NCBI GenBank assembly: GCA_020632915.1
Contig: JACKEP010000023.1
Location: forward strand, 23,131 to 87,130
Source of the DNA: Alphaproteobacteria bacterium
GTDB taxonomy: Bacteria > Myxococcota_A > UBA796 > GCA-2862545
Direction: 5' to 3'
Length of the DNA: 64,000 nt
In this document: piece by piece, positions 54,442 to 63,126 of the stretch
How positions within the stretch are numbered: the first letter of the stretch is position 1
Layout of the letters: each line of letters starts with the position of its first letter
Program-made: the position numbers and the translations under genes
Notes under the pieces: generated by a model
What the model was told of the DNA's origin: nothing
What the model saw: only the letters and a program-made list of their open reading frames with translations
Database searches by the model: none

Positions 54442-54936
54442 GTGACGGACGCTGCGCGCAACCACCTCGACCCCGACGTCATCGCCGAACGCAGGCGCCA
54501 GACGGAGCTGATGCTCGCCTTCTCCCGCGTGCACCAGCAGATCCTCCGGCGCTCGGCCCAGCAGCTCGACGGGGCCGGCATCGAGGGCATCACGCCGTCG
54601 CGCGCCACCGCGCTGATCGTGCTGTTCAACGCCCGTCGACCGATCAACGCCCGCGAGCTCGCCGAGGAGCTGGCGCTGTCGGAGGTCACGGTCTCCCGCT
54701 TCATCCGCAAGATGGAGGAGGACGGCTGGATCGAGCGCGCGCCCGACCCCACCGACGGCCGCGCCATGCTGCTGCGCCCCACGCGCTACGCGCGCGAGAT
54801 GTTCGGCAGCCTCGTGAAGGTGTCCAACGCCGTCATCGGCGACATCTTCGACGGCTTCTCGCGGGAGGAGCTCGACGGCCTCACGCGGATGGTCGCCCGG
54901 ATCCAGCAGAACCTGGGCGACCCGCAGGACGGCTAG
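54442..54936 (+). CDS. MarR family transcriptional regulator
   Basis: This is a 164-residue protein with a winged helix-turn-helix at about 63-112: NARELAEELALSEVTVSRFIRKMEEDGWIERAPDPTDGRAMLLRPT, i.e. the recognition helix followed by the wing motif D-x-x-D-G-R. N- and C-terminal helices form the dimer interface. It probably represses the divergent steroid-reductase-like gene and itself. GTG 54442 follows GGGAG. Ligand unknown. The 3' end is three bases from the convergent exported protein gene. Confidence 0.9.
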   Translation: MTDAARNHLDPDVIAERRRQTELMLAFSRVHQQILRRSAQQLDGAGIEGITPSRATALIVLFNARRPINARELAEELALSEVTVSRFIRKMEEDGWIERAPDPTDGRAMLLRPTRYAREMFGSLVKVSNAVIGDIFDGFSREELDGLTRMVARIQQNLGDPQDG

Positions 54937-54939
54937 GCG

Positions 54940-55410
54940 CTACTCGAGCTCGATCGGGCCGTCGTCCATCGGCGCCTTGGCGTCGTCGACCTTGTCGGCG
55001 TCCATGTCGTCGAGGTCGTCGGCCTCGGGCAGCTCCATCGACATCGGCTTCTTCGCCGGCGGCGCCACGGAGGCGCCCGTGCCCATGACCATCGTGTAGA
55101 CGCCGATGATCTGGTGGCCGGTGTAGGAGTTGCGGAAGTCGGCGGACGCGACCTTGTAGCCGGCGTTCGTCATCAGCTCGACGGCGTCGGCCGCGTTCAT
55201 CGCGTTGTGGACCGTGGTGGCCAGCGACTGCTGCATGTCGTCGGGGCTGGCGCCGCAGTCCAGATCGGTCTCGATGATGTTGGGCTTGCGCGGCGGCGTG
55301 AGCGTCTCGGTGGCCGTGACGATGCACACCTGGGTGTCGGCGGCCATGGCGGGGACGGCGACCGCGCTGGCGATGAGAGCGAGGGTGGTGGCGGCCAGCA
55401 GGCGGCTCAT
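54940..55410 (-). CDS. Exported acidic-tailed protein, function unknown
   Basis: This is a 156-residue protein with a signal peptide (cleavage after AMA, about 23). The mature domain (about 25-120) has two cysteines (CIVTATET, DLDCGASPDD) and a hydrophobic core with MTNAGYKV. The last 35 residues form an acidic tail (ADDLDDMDADKVDDAKAP). The ATG at 55410 follows GGAG. Probably periplasmic. I do not recognise a family. Confidence 0.72.
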   Translation of the reverse strand: MSRLLAATTLALIASAVAVPAMAADTQVCIVTATETLTPPRKPNIIETDLDCGASPDDMQQSLATTVHNAMNAADAVELMTNAGYKVASADFRNSYTGHQIIGVYTMVMGTGASVAPPAKKPMSMELPEADDLDDMDADKVDDAKAPMDDGPIELE

Positions 55411-55486
55411 GGGCTCCTCCGGAAGACGGTGGCGGCATACTCGCACGATCGGAGCCTTCCGGCCACCCATGCCCGCGCGTGCGCGC

Positions 55487-56353
55487 TCACGGGTCGGGAG
55501 GGGCCGGATCGGCGGCGGGGGCGACGCGCTCGAGGAACGCCACCCACGCCGCGTGACCGGCCGGGTCGTCGAGCACCGCCGAGTCGTCGTGGGCACCCGT
55601 CGGCAGCACCACGAACGCGGCGTCGTGCAGCGCCGCGGCCAGGGCCCGTCCCCGGGCGATCGGCACCACGGTGTCGGGGACGTGGTGCAGCTGCAGCACC
55701 GGGGCGGTGGCGTGAGGAGCGCGGTCCACCGTGCGGAGCGGGTGACGCAGCAACAGGTCGACGGGCGCCCACGGCATGGCCGCGCGGGCCAGGGGACCGA
55801 TCGCGTCGAACGTCGACTCCAGCACGAAGCCCGCGGGGTGGACCTCGTCCAGCACGGTGCCCACGATGCCGCCGCCGATGCTGCGCCCGTGCAGCACGAC
55901 GCGGTCAGGCGCGATGCCGCGCGTCTGGGTGGCCCACGCCCAGGCCGCCCGTGCGTCCTCGTGGAACGCGGCCTCGCCCGGCGTGCCGTCGCAGCCCGGC
56001 CAGCCTCGTGGCGACACGGCCAGCACCTCCCAGCCCAGGTCGACCAGGGCGGTGCCCAGGCGACCCGACGCCTCGATCGGCGCGTAGTTGCCGCCGAAGT
56101 AGATCACGAGCCGGTCGGCGTCGTGGCCGTAGTGCCACGCCACCAGCCCGTCGCCGTCGGCCGTCGTCAGCCGCAGGGGCGTCGCGCCGAGGGAGGCCGC
56201 CACCTCCGCCTGGCGCGCGGGGTCATCGGGCAGGCCGTAGGCGCCAGGGAACAGCAGGGTCTCCTGCAGCCACCACACCGCCCCTACCGCCGCGGCGTAC
56301 ACCCCGACCGGCAGGACGACAGCGAGGCCGATCGCCGCGCGGGTCCAGTGCAT
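55487..56353 (-). CDS. Membrane-anchored alpha/beta hydrolase
   Basis: This is a 288-residue protein with one N-terminal transmembrane helix (about 6-28) and an alpha/beta-hydrolase fold. The nucleophile elbow GRSIGGG (Ser near residue 155) and the C-terminal catalytic His in GAHDD are visible, with Asp in HHVPDTVVPI as the third member. It resembles the BEM46/FrsA-like serine hydrolases. Its ATG shares a base with the cydB stop (TGATG), so it is the last gene of the cyd operon; the substrate is unknown. Confidence 0.86.
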   Translation of the reverse strand: MHWTRAAIGLAVVLPVGVYAAAVGAVWWLQETLLFPGAYGLPDDPARQAEVAASLGATPLRLTTADGDGLVAWHYGHDADRLVIYFGGNYAPIEASGRLGTALVDLGWEVLAVSPRGWPGCDGTPGEAAFHEDARAAWAWATQTRGIAPDRVVLHGRSIGGGIVGTVLDEVHPAGFVLESTFDAIGPLARAAMPWAPVDLLLRHPLRTVDRAPHATAPVLQLHHVPDTVVPIARGRALAAALHDAAFVVLPTGAHDDSAVLDDPAGHAAWVAFLERVAPAADPAPPDP

Positions 56354-57366
56354 CAGTCCGCGGCCTCGGCGGTGCCGCGCTTGAACACCCGCAGCATCCA
56401 CGCGTAGACCGGCAGCAACAGCGCGAGGCCGCCCGTCATCCCGAACGCCACCACCTCCAGCACCGCGTCGGGGGCGGCGGCGTTGTAGAACGTGACGTCG
56501 GGGGCCACGATGTAGGGGAACTGGGCGGCGCCGTAGCCGCACACGAGCGCGCCCACCTGCACCATCGCCACCGCCCGGGCGATGCGGTAGCGCCGGGTCC
56601 ACAGCGCCCACAGCAGCACGCCGCCCAGCGCGGCCGTGACGGCCTGGAACGGCCACGACCACCAGCTGCCCCACAGGCCCTCACGCAGGTGCACCGCGTC
56701 GTCGCCCGCCAGCCAGAACACCAGCCACGCCAGCGCCGTGACCACCGGTGCGGTGCCCAGCGCCCGCGCGCGGAAGCCGTCCTGCAGGTCGGGGTCGTCG
56801 GTCTCGAGGGTGAGGTAGACCGCGGCGAGGAACGCGAACACCGCGAGCACGAACGCGCCGACCGCCAGCGGGAACGGCGCCCACCAGCCGTGCACGAAGC
56901 CGGTGGCCACCTGCCCGGTGGCGTCGAGGCGGATGCGCCCGCTCGACGCGGCCCCCAGCGACACGCCGAGCATGAACGGCGCGAGCACGCTCGCCACGGC
57001 GAACACGCGGCTCCAGCCCTCGAACACCGCCGTGCGCTGGGTGTCGTAGCTGCGGAACACGAACGCGCTGCCCCGGAGCACGATGCCCAGCAGCATCAGC
57101 GACAGCGGGATGTGCAGGGCGTTGGAGATCGTGGCGTAGGCCAGCGGGAAGCACGAGAACAGCAGCACGATCACCGCGATGAGCCAGACGTGGTTGGCCT
57201 CCCAGATGGGGCCGATCGCCTTGGCGATCACCTGCCGCTGGTCGCGGGCGCGCGGGCCGGTGGCGAACAGGTCCCAGATGCCGCCGCCGAAGTCGGCACC
57301 GCCGAGCAGCGCGTAGGCCACGATCGCGGCGAGCATGATGCCGGCGATGTACAGCTCCCAGATCAC
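56353..57366 (-). CDS. cydB: Cytochrome bd-type quinol oxidase subunit II
   Basis: This is a 337-residue polytopic subunit with about nine helices. It starts with WELYIAGIMLAAIVAYALLGGADFGGGIWDL and has AIGPIWEANHVWLI and FAFLAAVYLTLET, the CydB core. CydB stabilises the diheme active site of subunit I; it has no heme ligands of its own. GTG 57366 overlaps the cydA stop (GTGA). The bd oxidase reduces O2 with quinol at low oxygen tension, giving resistance to NO and H2O2. Confidence 0.95.
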   Translation of the reverse strand: MIWELYIAGIMLAAIVAYALLGGADFGGGIWDLFATGPRARDQRQVIAKAIGPIWEANHVWLIAVIVLLFSCFPLAYATISNALHIPLSLMLLGIVLRGSAFVFRSYDTQRTAVFEGWSRVFAVASVLAPFMLGVSLGAASSGRIRLDATGQVATGFVHGWWAPFPLAVGAFVLAVFAFLAAVYLTLETDDPDLQDGFRARALGTAPVVTALAWLVFWLAGDDAVHLREGLWGSWWSWPFQAVTAALGGVLLWALWTRRYRIARAVAMVQVGALVCGYGAAQFPYIVAPDVTFYNAAAPDAVLEVVAFGMTGGLALLLPVYAWMLRVFKRGTAEAAD

Positions 57367-58685
57367 GGCTCGGCCTCCAGCGCGGCGTCGTCGGGCGCGT
57401 GGTGGAACTGGCGGCGGAGCAGCAGCACCGTCATCGTGCCGAGCACCAGGTACAGCAGCGAGTAGACCGCGAACGTCACCGCGATCCCCGGCATCGGCGT
57501 GACCGCGTCGGCCGTGCGCATCACGCCCTGCACCACCCACGGCTGGCGGCCCACCTCCGTCACCGTCCAGCCGGCCTCGACGGCGATCACGCCCGCGGGC
57601 GCCAGCAGCACGAGCAGGCGCAGCACCCACGGATCGGTGGGCACGCGCCGGCGGCGGATCCACAGCAGCGCCGTGAGCACGCTGGTGCCGGCCATCGCCA
57701 TGCCCAGGCCGAGCATCACCTGGTAGGCGGCGTGGACGACGGCCACGGGCGGGCGGTCTTCGGGCGGGGTGGCCTTGAGGCCCTGCACCGGGGCGTCGAG
57801 GTCGCCGAACGCCAGCAGCGACAGGGCGCCGGGGATCTCGAGGGCGAGGGTGGTGTGCTCGGCCTGCGCGTCGGGCCAGCCGCCCACCACCAGCGGTGCG
57901 CGCGGGGTGGTCTCCCACAGGGCCTCGGCGGCGGCGAGCTTGACCGGCTGGTGGGTGGCGATGTGCTCGGCGGCGACGTGGCCCGTGAGCGGCTGCAGCA
58001 GGCCGGTGACGATCGCCACGCCCAGGGCGACGGCGAGGCCGCGCTCGTGGAACCGGCTCGCCGGCGTGCGCAGCAGGTACCAGGCGTGGATGCCGGCCAC
58101 GAGGAAGCCGACGCTGACCAGCGCCGCCATCGACATGTGCAGCGCCTCGCTGGGGAACGCCGGGTTGAACATGGCCGCGACGGGGTCGACGGTGACCTCG
58201 CCCGTGGCGTCGTCGACGGCGAAGCCCACCGGCGTGTTCATCCACGCGTTCGCGCTCACCACGAACACGCCCGAGATCATGCCCGACAGCCACACGCCGA
58301 TGCCGCTGACCCAGTGCACGACGGGCTTCACGCGGTCCCAGCCGTAGAAGTACACGCCCAGGAAGATCGCCTCGAAGAAGAAGGCGAAGCCCTCCAGGCT
58401 GAACGGCATGCCCACGATCGGCCCGGCGAACTGCATGAACGTGGGCCAGAGCAGGCCGAGCTCGAACGACAGCACGGTGCCCGACACCGCGCCCACGGCG
58501 AACATGATCGCGGTGCCCTTGGCCCAGCGGTGGGCGAGCGCGCGGGCGGCCACGTCACCGGTGCGCAGCCACCAGCCCTCCGCGATCACCATCAGCAGCG
58601 GCATGCCCATGCCCACGATGGAGAACACGATGTGGAAGGCCAGGGACATGGCCATCTGGGAGCGCGCGGCGAACAGGTCGGTCAT
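57363..58685 (-). CDS. cydA: Cytochrome bd-type quinol oxidase subunit I (short Q-loop)
   Basis: This is a 440-residue heme-bearing subunit. Heme ligands equivalent to E. coli H19 and H186 are His18 (FHIVFSIV) and His183 (ALHMSM). Acidic residues of the proton path are Glu98 and Glu105. GRQPW near the C-terminus is conserved. The Q loop after residue 250 is short, as in the CIO/CioA branch, and the protein lacks the long E. coli insertion. ATG 58685. First gene of the cydA-cydB-hydrolase unit. Confidence 0.95.
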   Translation of the reverse strand: MTDLFAARSQMAMSLAFHIVFSIVGMGMPLLMVIAEGWWLRTGDVAARALAHRWAKGTAIMFAVGAVSGTVLSFELGLLWPTFMQFAGPIVGMPFSLEGFAFFFEAIFLGVYFYGWDRVKPVVHWVSGIGVWLSGMISGVFVVSANAWMNTPVGFAVDDATGEVTVDPVAAMFNPAFPSEALHMSMAALVSVGFLVAGIHAWYLLRTPASRFHERGLAVALGVAIVTGLLQPLTGHVAAEHIATHQPVKLAAAEALWETTPRAPLVVGGWPDAQAEHTTLALEIPGALSLLAFGDLDAPVQGLKATPPEDRPPVAVVHAAYQVMLGLGMAMAGTSVLTALLWIRRRRVPTDPWVLRLLVLLAPAGVIAVEAGWTVTEVGRQPWVVQGVMRTADAVTPMPGIAVTFAVYSLLYLVLGTMTVLLLRRQFHHAPDDAALEAEP

Positions 58686-58715
58686 GGGACGGCCGCCTCG
58701 TCGGGGCACGGGAGC

Positions 58716-59465
58716 CTATCGTGGCACGATCCCGTCGGAGCCGGGGTGCCCGGTTTCGTGGCGTGCAGCGATCCGCGGGGGCGCGCGGCGGACGAGCCAG
58801 GCGAGCGCTCGCGCCAGCGTGGCGTGGGCGTCGGTGTCGGCCACCCGGCCGTGGCAGGGGACCACGCGGGCGATGGGCCACGCGAGCACGTCGCGGCAGG
58901 CGGCGCCCAGGGCGGCCTTGTCGCGCGCGAGCACCAGCATCGACCGGCTGGTGGCCATGCGCCGCCACGTGCCCACCATCCGGAACAGCAGGCGGCTCTT
59001 CCAGCTCGGCGCCTCGTGCACGGCGAACACCAGATCGGTGACCATCAGCGTGCCGCTCGGGCGGTGGAAGAACACGGTCTCGTCGCAGGCCGGCATGCCG
59101 TCGAGGAAGCGCCGCGCGATGACGTCGTCCCACGGCGCCGGCGCGTCCAGGGTGCCCGTCAGCGTCAGGTCGGGCCGCTTCGCGTCCAGCCCCGCCGGAC
59201 CCCAGACCGCGGCCCCGGGCCAGCGGGCGGCGGCGTCGCCGAGCCAGAGGTGGTGGAGCAGCGAGGGCGCAACCAGGTGGCGCACGGGGCCGAGGGCATC
59301 GATGGCGGCGGCGTCCTCGGGCGTGAACGCGAGCGGGGAGTGGATCCAGAGCCCGCCGTCCGGCAGGCGGATGACCGTGGCGCGCACCGGGAACCACACG
59401 CCACCGGGCAGCACGTGGTGCCCGTCGATCGTCCACACGTCCGGCGCGAGGGGGGTGAGCGACAT
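58716..59465 (-). CDS. DUF4336 family protein (metallo-beta-lactamase-like fold)
   Basis: This is a 249-residue cytoplasmic protein matching DUF4336: LAPDVWTIDGHHVLPGGVWFPVRATVIRL at the start, then LVAPSLLHHLW, a conserved W/F-rich segment VFFHRPSGTLMVTDLVFAVHE, and PCHGRVA near 205. The His residues in LLHHLW and PCHG are placed as in metallo-beta-lactamase relatives. The role is unknown. Its promoter overlaps a palindrome (59480-59495), so control by the divergent MarR protein is likely. ATG 59465. Confidence 0.85.
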   Translation of the reverse strand: MSLTPLAPDVWTIDGHHVLPGGVWFPVRATVIRLPDGGLWIHSPLAFTPEDAAAIDALGPVRHLVAPSLLHHLWLGDAAARWPGAAVWGPAGLDAKRPDLTLTGTLDAPAPWDDVIARRFLDGMPACDETVFFHRPSGTLMVTDLVFAVHEAPSWKSRLLFRMVGTWRRMATSRSMLVLARDKAALGAACRDVLAWPIARVVPCHGRVADTDAHATLARALAWLVRRAPPRIAARHETGHPGSDGIVPR

Positions 59466-59479
59466 GGTCGCCTCCGATG

Positions 59480-59495
59480 GTCAAGTCGACTTGAC
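59480..59495. promoter_or_regulatory. 16-bp perfect palindromic operator (probable MarR site)
   Basis: GTCAAGTCGACTTGAC is a perfect palindrome between the divergent DUF4336 and MarR genes. It begins 4 bases downstream of the -10 element of the minus-strand promoter, overlapping the predicted start. A second, shorter palindrome AAGG-CTA-CCTT (59504-59514) lies in the promoter spacer. Confidence 0.7.
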
Positions 59496-59498
59496 GAG

Positions 59499-59527
59499 AT
59501 GATAAGGCTACCTTGACCACCTGTCCA
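59499..59527 (-). promoter_or_regulatory. Sigma-70-type promoter of the DUF4336 gene
   Basis: On the minus strand: TGGACA (-35, 59527-59522), 17-nt spacer, TATCAT (-10, 59504-59499). Each hexamer matches the consensus in five of six positions. Predicted transcription start is near 59492, inside the palindrome, so a bound repressor would block it. Confidence 0.7.
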
Positions 59528-59537
59528 GGAGGGTCCG

Positions 59538-60026
59538 GTGGACGACGGGGTGGATCCCGAGACGTTGGCGGCGCGCAAGCGCGCGAGCGTGGTGCAGGTG
59601 CTGTTCCGCGTGGCCCGTCGGCTCGACGCGCTCGCGCTCGCGCGGGTGCGACAGGCCACGGGAATGCCGGTGCGGCCGGCGCACACGGCGCTGTTCCCCC
59701 ACATCGACCTCGACGGCACGCGGCTCACGGTGATCGCCGAGCGCGCGGGCATCTCCAAGCAGGCGGTGGGGCAGCTCGTCGACGATCTCGTGGCGATGGG
59801 CGCGCTGGAGCGCGTGCCCGACCCGGCCGACGGGCGGGCGCGGCTCGTGCGGTTCGTCGGCGGCGGCAGCGCGCTGCTGCACGGCCTGTCGGTGCTCGGT
59901 GCGCTGGAGTCCGATCTCGCCGGGATCGTGGGTGGCGACGCGCTCGCGGCGATGCACGCCACCCTCCAGGCCGTCGACGACGCGCTCGACGCGGGAACCC
60001 TCACGCCCGGGGAGGGGACGGGATAG
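59538..60026 (+). CDS. MarR family transcriptional regulator
   Basis: This is a 162-residue protein with a winged helix-turn-helix: RLTVIAERAGISKQAVGQLVDDLVAMGALERVPDPADGRARLVRF (about 60-108). The dimer helices flank it. Start GTG 59538 follows AGGAGGG. Together with the divergent gene and the palindrome in the 72-base intergenic space, it looks like a self- and neighbour-repressing switch. The ligand is unknown; DUF4336 may act on or near that ligand. Confidence 0.9.
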   Translation: MDDGVDPETLAARKRASVVQVLFRVARRLDALALARVRQATGMPVRPAHTALFPHIDLDGTRLTVIAERAGISKQAVGQLVDDLVAMGALERVPDPADGRARLVRFVGGGSALLHGLSVLGALESDLAGIVGGDALAAMHATLQAVDDALDAGTLTPGEGTG

Positions 60027-60036
60027 CGGGGGATCG

Positions 60037-60729
60037 ATGCGGATGACCGTACCGGTGCTGATGGCGGGGCTCGTCGCGTGCGCGACGGGGTCGGTCGACG
60101 ATCCCGTCGACAGCGACACCGACACGCTGCACGTCCGCTTCGCGTTCCCGATCGACGCGCCCGAGCTCATCAACGGCGTGATGGGCGTCGACCACGACGC
60201 GCTCGAGGGCGAGGGCCTCATCGGGCGCATGGCGTGCACGAACTACGACGGCCGCGGGTTCCCGGCCTGCTACGACGGCCACGACGGCTCGGACTTCCTG
60301 CTCGACGGCGGCTTCGACACGATGGACGCGGGCAGCCCCACGGTGCTCGCGGCGGCGGCGGGCGTGGTGATCACCGCCCACGACGGCGAGTACGACCGGT
60401 GCCACGCCACGCTGTCGGGCGAGATCGACTGCAACGGCGGTCCGATCCGCGCCAACTACGTCGAGATCGCCCACGAGGGCGGCGCGGTCACCCGCTACCT
60501 GCACCTGATGAAGGACTCCGTGGCCGTGCAGGAGGGGCAGACTGTGGCCCAGGGCACGCCGCTCGGTCGCATCGGGTCGTCGGGCAACAGCTCGGTGCCC
60601 CACCTGCACTTCGAGCTGCAGGTGGGCGAGGGCGTGGTCGTCGATCCCTACGCGGGTCCCTACTCCCAGCCTGAGAGCTGGTGGTGCGACCAGGGCGCGC
60701 CCCACGAGCTGCCCGGCCCGTGTCCGTGA
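60037..60729 (+). CDS. M23 family metallopeptidase lipoprotein
   Basis: This is a 230-residue protein with lipobox LVAC (Cys15) and a short Asp-Thr linker (about 20-30). The LytM/M23 zinc site is complete: H82-x3-D86 in GHDGSDF, and H189-x-H191 in VPHLHFEL, with His156 in RYLHL as second catalytic His. It should cleave peptidoglycan peptide bridges, or act as a septal activator if degenerate, in the periplasm. ATG 60037 follows GGGGGAT. Its stop overlaps the next start (GTGA). Confidence 0.92.
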   Translation: MRMTVPVLMAGLVACATGSVDDPVDSDTDTLHVRFAFPIDAPELINGVMGVDHDALEGEGLIGRMACTNYDGRGFPACYDGHDGSDFLLDGGFDTMDAGSPTVLAAAAGVVITAHDGEYDRCHATLSGEIDCNGGPIRANYVEIAHEGGAVTRYLHLMKDSVAVQEGQTVAQGTPLGRIGSSGNSSVPHLHFELQVGEGVVVDPYAGPYSQPESWWCDQGAPHELPGPCP

Positions 60730-61340
60730 CCGCGCCCGGTGCGGCGGCGCCGTCGTGGCGGCCCCGCCTCGACGTCGTCTTCGCGCTGGCCACGTTCAGC
60801 CTCGCCGTGCTGGCGCTGCGCAGCCCGACGTTGGGATGGGGCGGCGTGCTGCTGGCGGTGCTCTACACGCTGGCGGCGGCGGCCTTCCTGCGCCGGGGGC
60901 CGCGGCTGGCCGACGGCACGCTGGCCGACAAGGCCGCGGCCCTGCCGGGCATCGCCATCGGGGCGATCGCCCTGTCGGTGGCCGGGCCGTTCTGGACGTG
61001 GCCGTGGGGGGCGTGGGCGCTGTTCGGTGCGGGCGGCGTGGTGGCGGGGTGGTCGCTGCGCACGCTGCGCGACGCCTTCGCGGTGCTGCCGGCGCGGCGC
61101 GCGCTGATCACCCGGGGTCCGTACGCGTGGGTCCGGCATCCGATGTACGCGGGTGAGCTGACGATGGTGGCGGGTGCGGCCGTCGCGGTCGGCGGCGTCG
61201 CGGGGGTCGCGCTGGTGGCGGTGGCGGTCGCCGCGACCGGCCTGCGGCTGCGCGTCGAGGAGCGGGTGCTGGCGGCCGACCCGGAGTGGGCGGCCTATGC
61301 CGCGCGCGTGCGGTGGTGGTGGGTGCCCGGGTTCGTGTGA
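60726..61340 (+). CDS. Isoprenylcysteine carboxyl methyltransferase-like membrane protein
   Basis: This is a 204-residue protein with about five hydrophobic segments and the ICMT/PEMT cofactor motif GPYAWVRHPMYAGELTM (about 132-148), then LRVEERVL..DPEWAAYAARVRWWWVP at the end. It likely methylates a membrane-embedded substrate with S-adenosylmethionine. GTG 60726 overlaps the M23 stop; GTG 60720 is possible. The pairing with a peptidoglycan hydrolase is probably an accident of dense packing. Confidence 0.88.
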   Translation: MTAPGAAAPSWRPRLDVVFALATFSLAVLALRSPTLGWGGVLLAVLYTLAAAAFLRRGPRLADGTLADKAAALPGIAIGAIALSVAGPFWTWPWGAWALFGAGGVVAGWSLRTLRDAFAVLPARRALITRGPYAWVRHPMYAGELTMVAGAAVAVGGVAGVALVAVAVAATGLRLRVEERVLAADPEWAAYAARVRWWWVPGFV

Positions 61341-61367
61341 ACCGCACGCGGCGCGGCGACGTCCGGC

Positions 61368-61907
61368 TCAGTTGCCGCCGGAGATCCGGATCGAGCGGGG
61401 CGCGCTGCCGATGCCGCTGCCGGCCGGCCCCGACAGGGTCAGGCCGCCCGAGATCGTGCCGTCCCACACCGCGTCCGACGACGAGGCCGCCCCGTCGGCG
61501 ATCGCCATCAGCAGCACGTAGCTGTGGGAGCATTCCACGCCGATGTCGCAGTCGTCGAACACGCCGTCGAGCTGCACGCTGAACGAGCTGTCGGCGGCGA
61601 TGTCGTCGGTGCCGTCGAGCACGATGTCGTCGACCGTGGGCGCGTCGGTGTCGGTGACGTCGGAGAGGTTCCAGGTCACCGTCGCGGTCGCGCCGCTGTC
61701 GTTCCGCAGGTGCACGTCCATGTGCAGCAGCGTCGACGCCTCCGCGGGGAGCGTGATGCTGGCCTCGGCGGTGGCGGCGGTGATGCCGAACACGCCCTCG
61801 GCGAGGTGGGCGTCGACGCTGCCGCCGGACTCGTTGGACGTGATGGTGCCGCCGTCGCAGGCGAGGGCGACGGCGAGGCCGGCGGTGACCAGGGCGAGTC
61901 GGATCAT
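61368..61907 (-). CDS. Lipoprotein, function unknown
   Basis: This is a 179-residue protein with lipobox VALAC (Cys17) and a beta-sandwich-like mature domain (ASITLPAEASTLLHMDVHLRNDSGATATVTWNLSDVTDTD, GTISGGLTLSGPAGSG). Two cysteines at CDIGVEC may form a disulfide. GGAGG precedes ATG 61907. It is convergent with the ICMT-like gene. I recognise no family. Confidence 0.72.
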   Translation of the reverse strand: MIRLALVTAGLAVALACDGGTITSNESGGSVDAHLAEGVFGITAATAEASITLPAEASTLLHMDVHLRNDSGATATVTWNLSDVTDTDAPTVDDIVLDGTDDIAADSSFSVQLDGVFDDCDIGVECSHSYVLLMAIADGAASSSDAVWDGTISGGLTLSGPAGSGIGSAPRSIRISGGN

Positions 61908-62053
61908 GGTGCCTCCACGCGACCACGGCCGGCGCACTGCCCCCCTGCGGTCACGAGCGTCCCGGTAGCCGCCCGGTCCGGTCGCGTGGGGGCCGCTGTC
62001 AGCGCCTGTCAGGCGGACCGACACGGGTCACCGCCCGGCGCCCTCGCGCACGC

Positions 62054-63037
62054 TCAGGGATCGAGGCGGTCCGGCAGGCCGAAGCGCGGGAACAGCGTGG
62101 CCGTGTCGAGGAAGTGGCACATGCCGGTGATGCGGTCGCCGCGGACGTCGACGGTGACCAACGACCACGGCACGAGGCTGCCGTCGTCGTCGGGCTTGTA
62201 CTGCCCCCAGGCGCGCTGCCCCGAGGCACGCACCGGCACCATGCGGGAGCCGCGGCAGGCCGCGCCCTGGCCGAGCATCCAGGTGCGGACGTCGTCCGGG
62301 CCCACGAGCCAGAGGGCGAACGGTGGCATCGACAGCGCGACCTCGTCGTGGAGCAGCGCGGTGAGCGCGTCCATGTCGTAGCGCTCGAAGGCGTCGACGT
62401 AGCGGTCGAGGAGCGCGTCCTGGTCGGCGTCGAGGGGCGGCGCGTCCACGTCGGGACCGGACACGGTGGCGAGCGTGGCGCGGGCCCGCTGCAGGGCGCT
62501 GGAGACGGAGGGGACCGTGGTGGCGAGGGCCTCGGCGGTGTCGGCGGCGGACAGGTCGAGCACCTCGCGCAGCAGGACGACGGCGCGCTGGCGCGGCGGG
62601 AGGTGCTGCAAGGCGGCGACGAAGGCGAGCCGGATGCCCTGGCGCAGGCCGACGAGCGTGTCGGCGTCGGCGTCCACGGGGATGGCGAGCGTGTCGGGGA
62701 TCGGCTCGATCCAGGTGGTGGGCGGCAGCGGCGGGGCCAGCGGCGTGCGCGGATCGCCCGGCCGACCGACGCTGGCCGGGCGCAGGCGGCGCCGGCCGTG
62801 GTCGAGCAGGTCGAGGCAGACGCGGGTGGCGATGCGGAACAGCCAGGTGCGCAGGGCGCTGCGGCCTTCGAAGGTGTGGGCCTTGCGCCAGGCGCGCAGC
62901 AGGGTCTCCTGGACGGCGTCCTCGGCCTCGGTGATCGAGCCCAGCATCCGGTAGCAGTGGGCGGTCAGCGCGCGCCGGTGGGCCTCGAGGTCGGCCGGGC
63001 TGGGTGGGGCGTGTGCCGTCGACATCGGATCGGACAT
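62054..63037 (-). CDS. ECF RNA polymerase sigma factor with C-terminal SnoaL-like domain (SigG/SigX5-like)
   Basis: This is a 327-residue protein. Region 2 (about 22-92) has CYRMLGSITEAEDAVQETLLRAWRK and ALRTWLFRIATRVCLDLL. Region 4 (about 133-188) has ALQHLPPRQRAVVLLREVLDLSAADTAEALATTVPSVSSALQRAR. After a linker, a SnoaL-type domain (about 206-320) begins DRYVDAFERYDMDALTALLHDEVALSMPPFALWL, as in SigG-like sigma factors where it modulates activity in place of an anti-sigma factor. No anti-sigma gene is adjacent, consistent with this. It is divergent from a GST gene. Confidence 0.92.
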   Translation of the reverse strand: MSDPMSTAHAPPSPADLEAHRRALTAHCYRMLGSITEAEDAVQETLLRAWRKAHTFEGRSALRTWLFRIATRVCLDLLDHGRRRLRPASVGRPGDPRTPLAPPLPPTTWIEPIPDTLAIPVDADADTLVGLRQGIRLAFVAALQHLPPRQRAVVLLREVLDLSAADTAEALATTVPSVSSALQRARATLATVSGPDVDAPPLDADQDALLDRYVDAFERYDMDALTALLHDEVALSMPPFALWLVGPDDVRTWMLGQGAACRGSRMVPVRASGQRAWGQYKPDDDGSLVPWSLVTVDVRGDRITGMCHFLDTATLFPRFGLPDRLDP

Positions 63038-63126
63038 CGTGTCCTCGTGACCGGGAAGCGCGGGCCGCGGCCCCGGGGGGGAGGATAGCCCGCCAGGAGT
63101 CCCACCCCGCGCCCCCGGAGTCCGTC

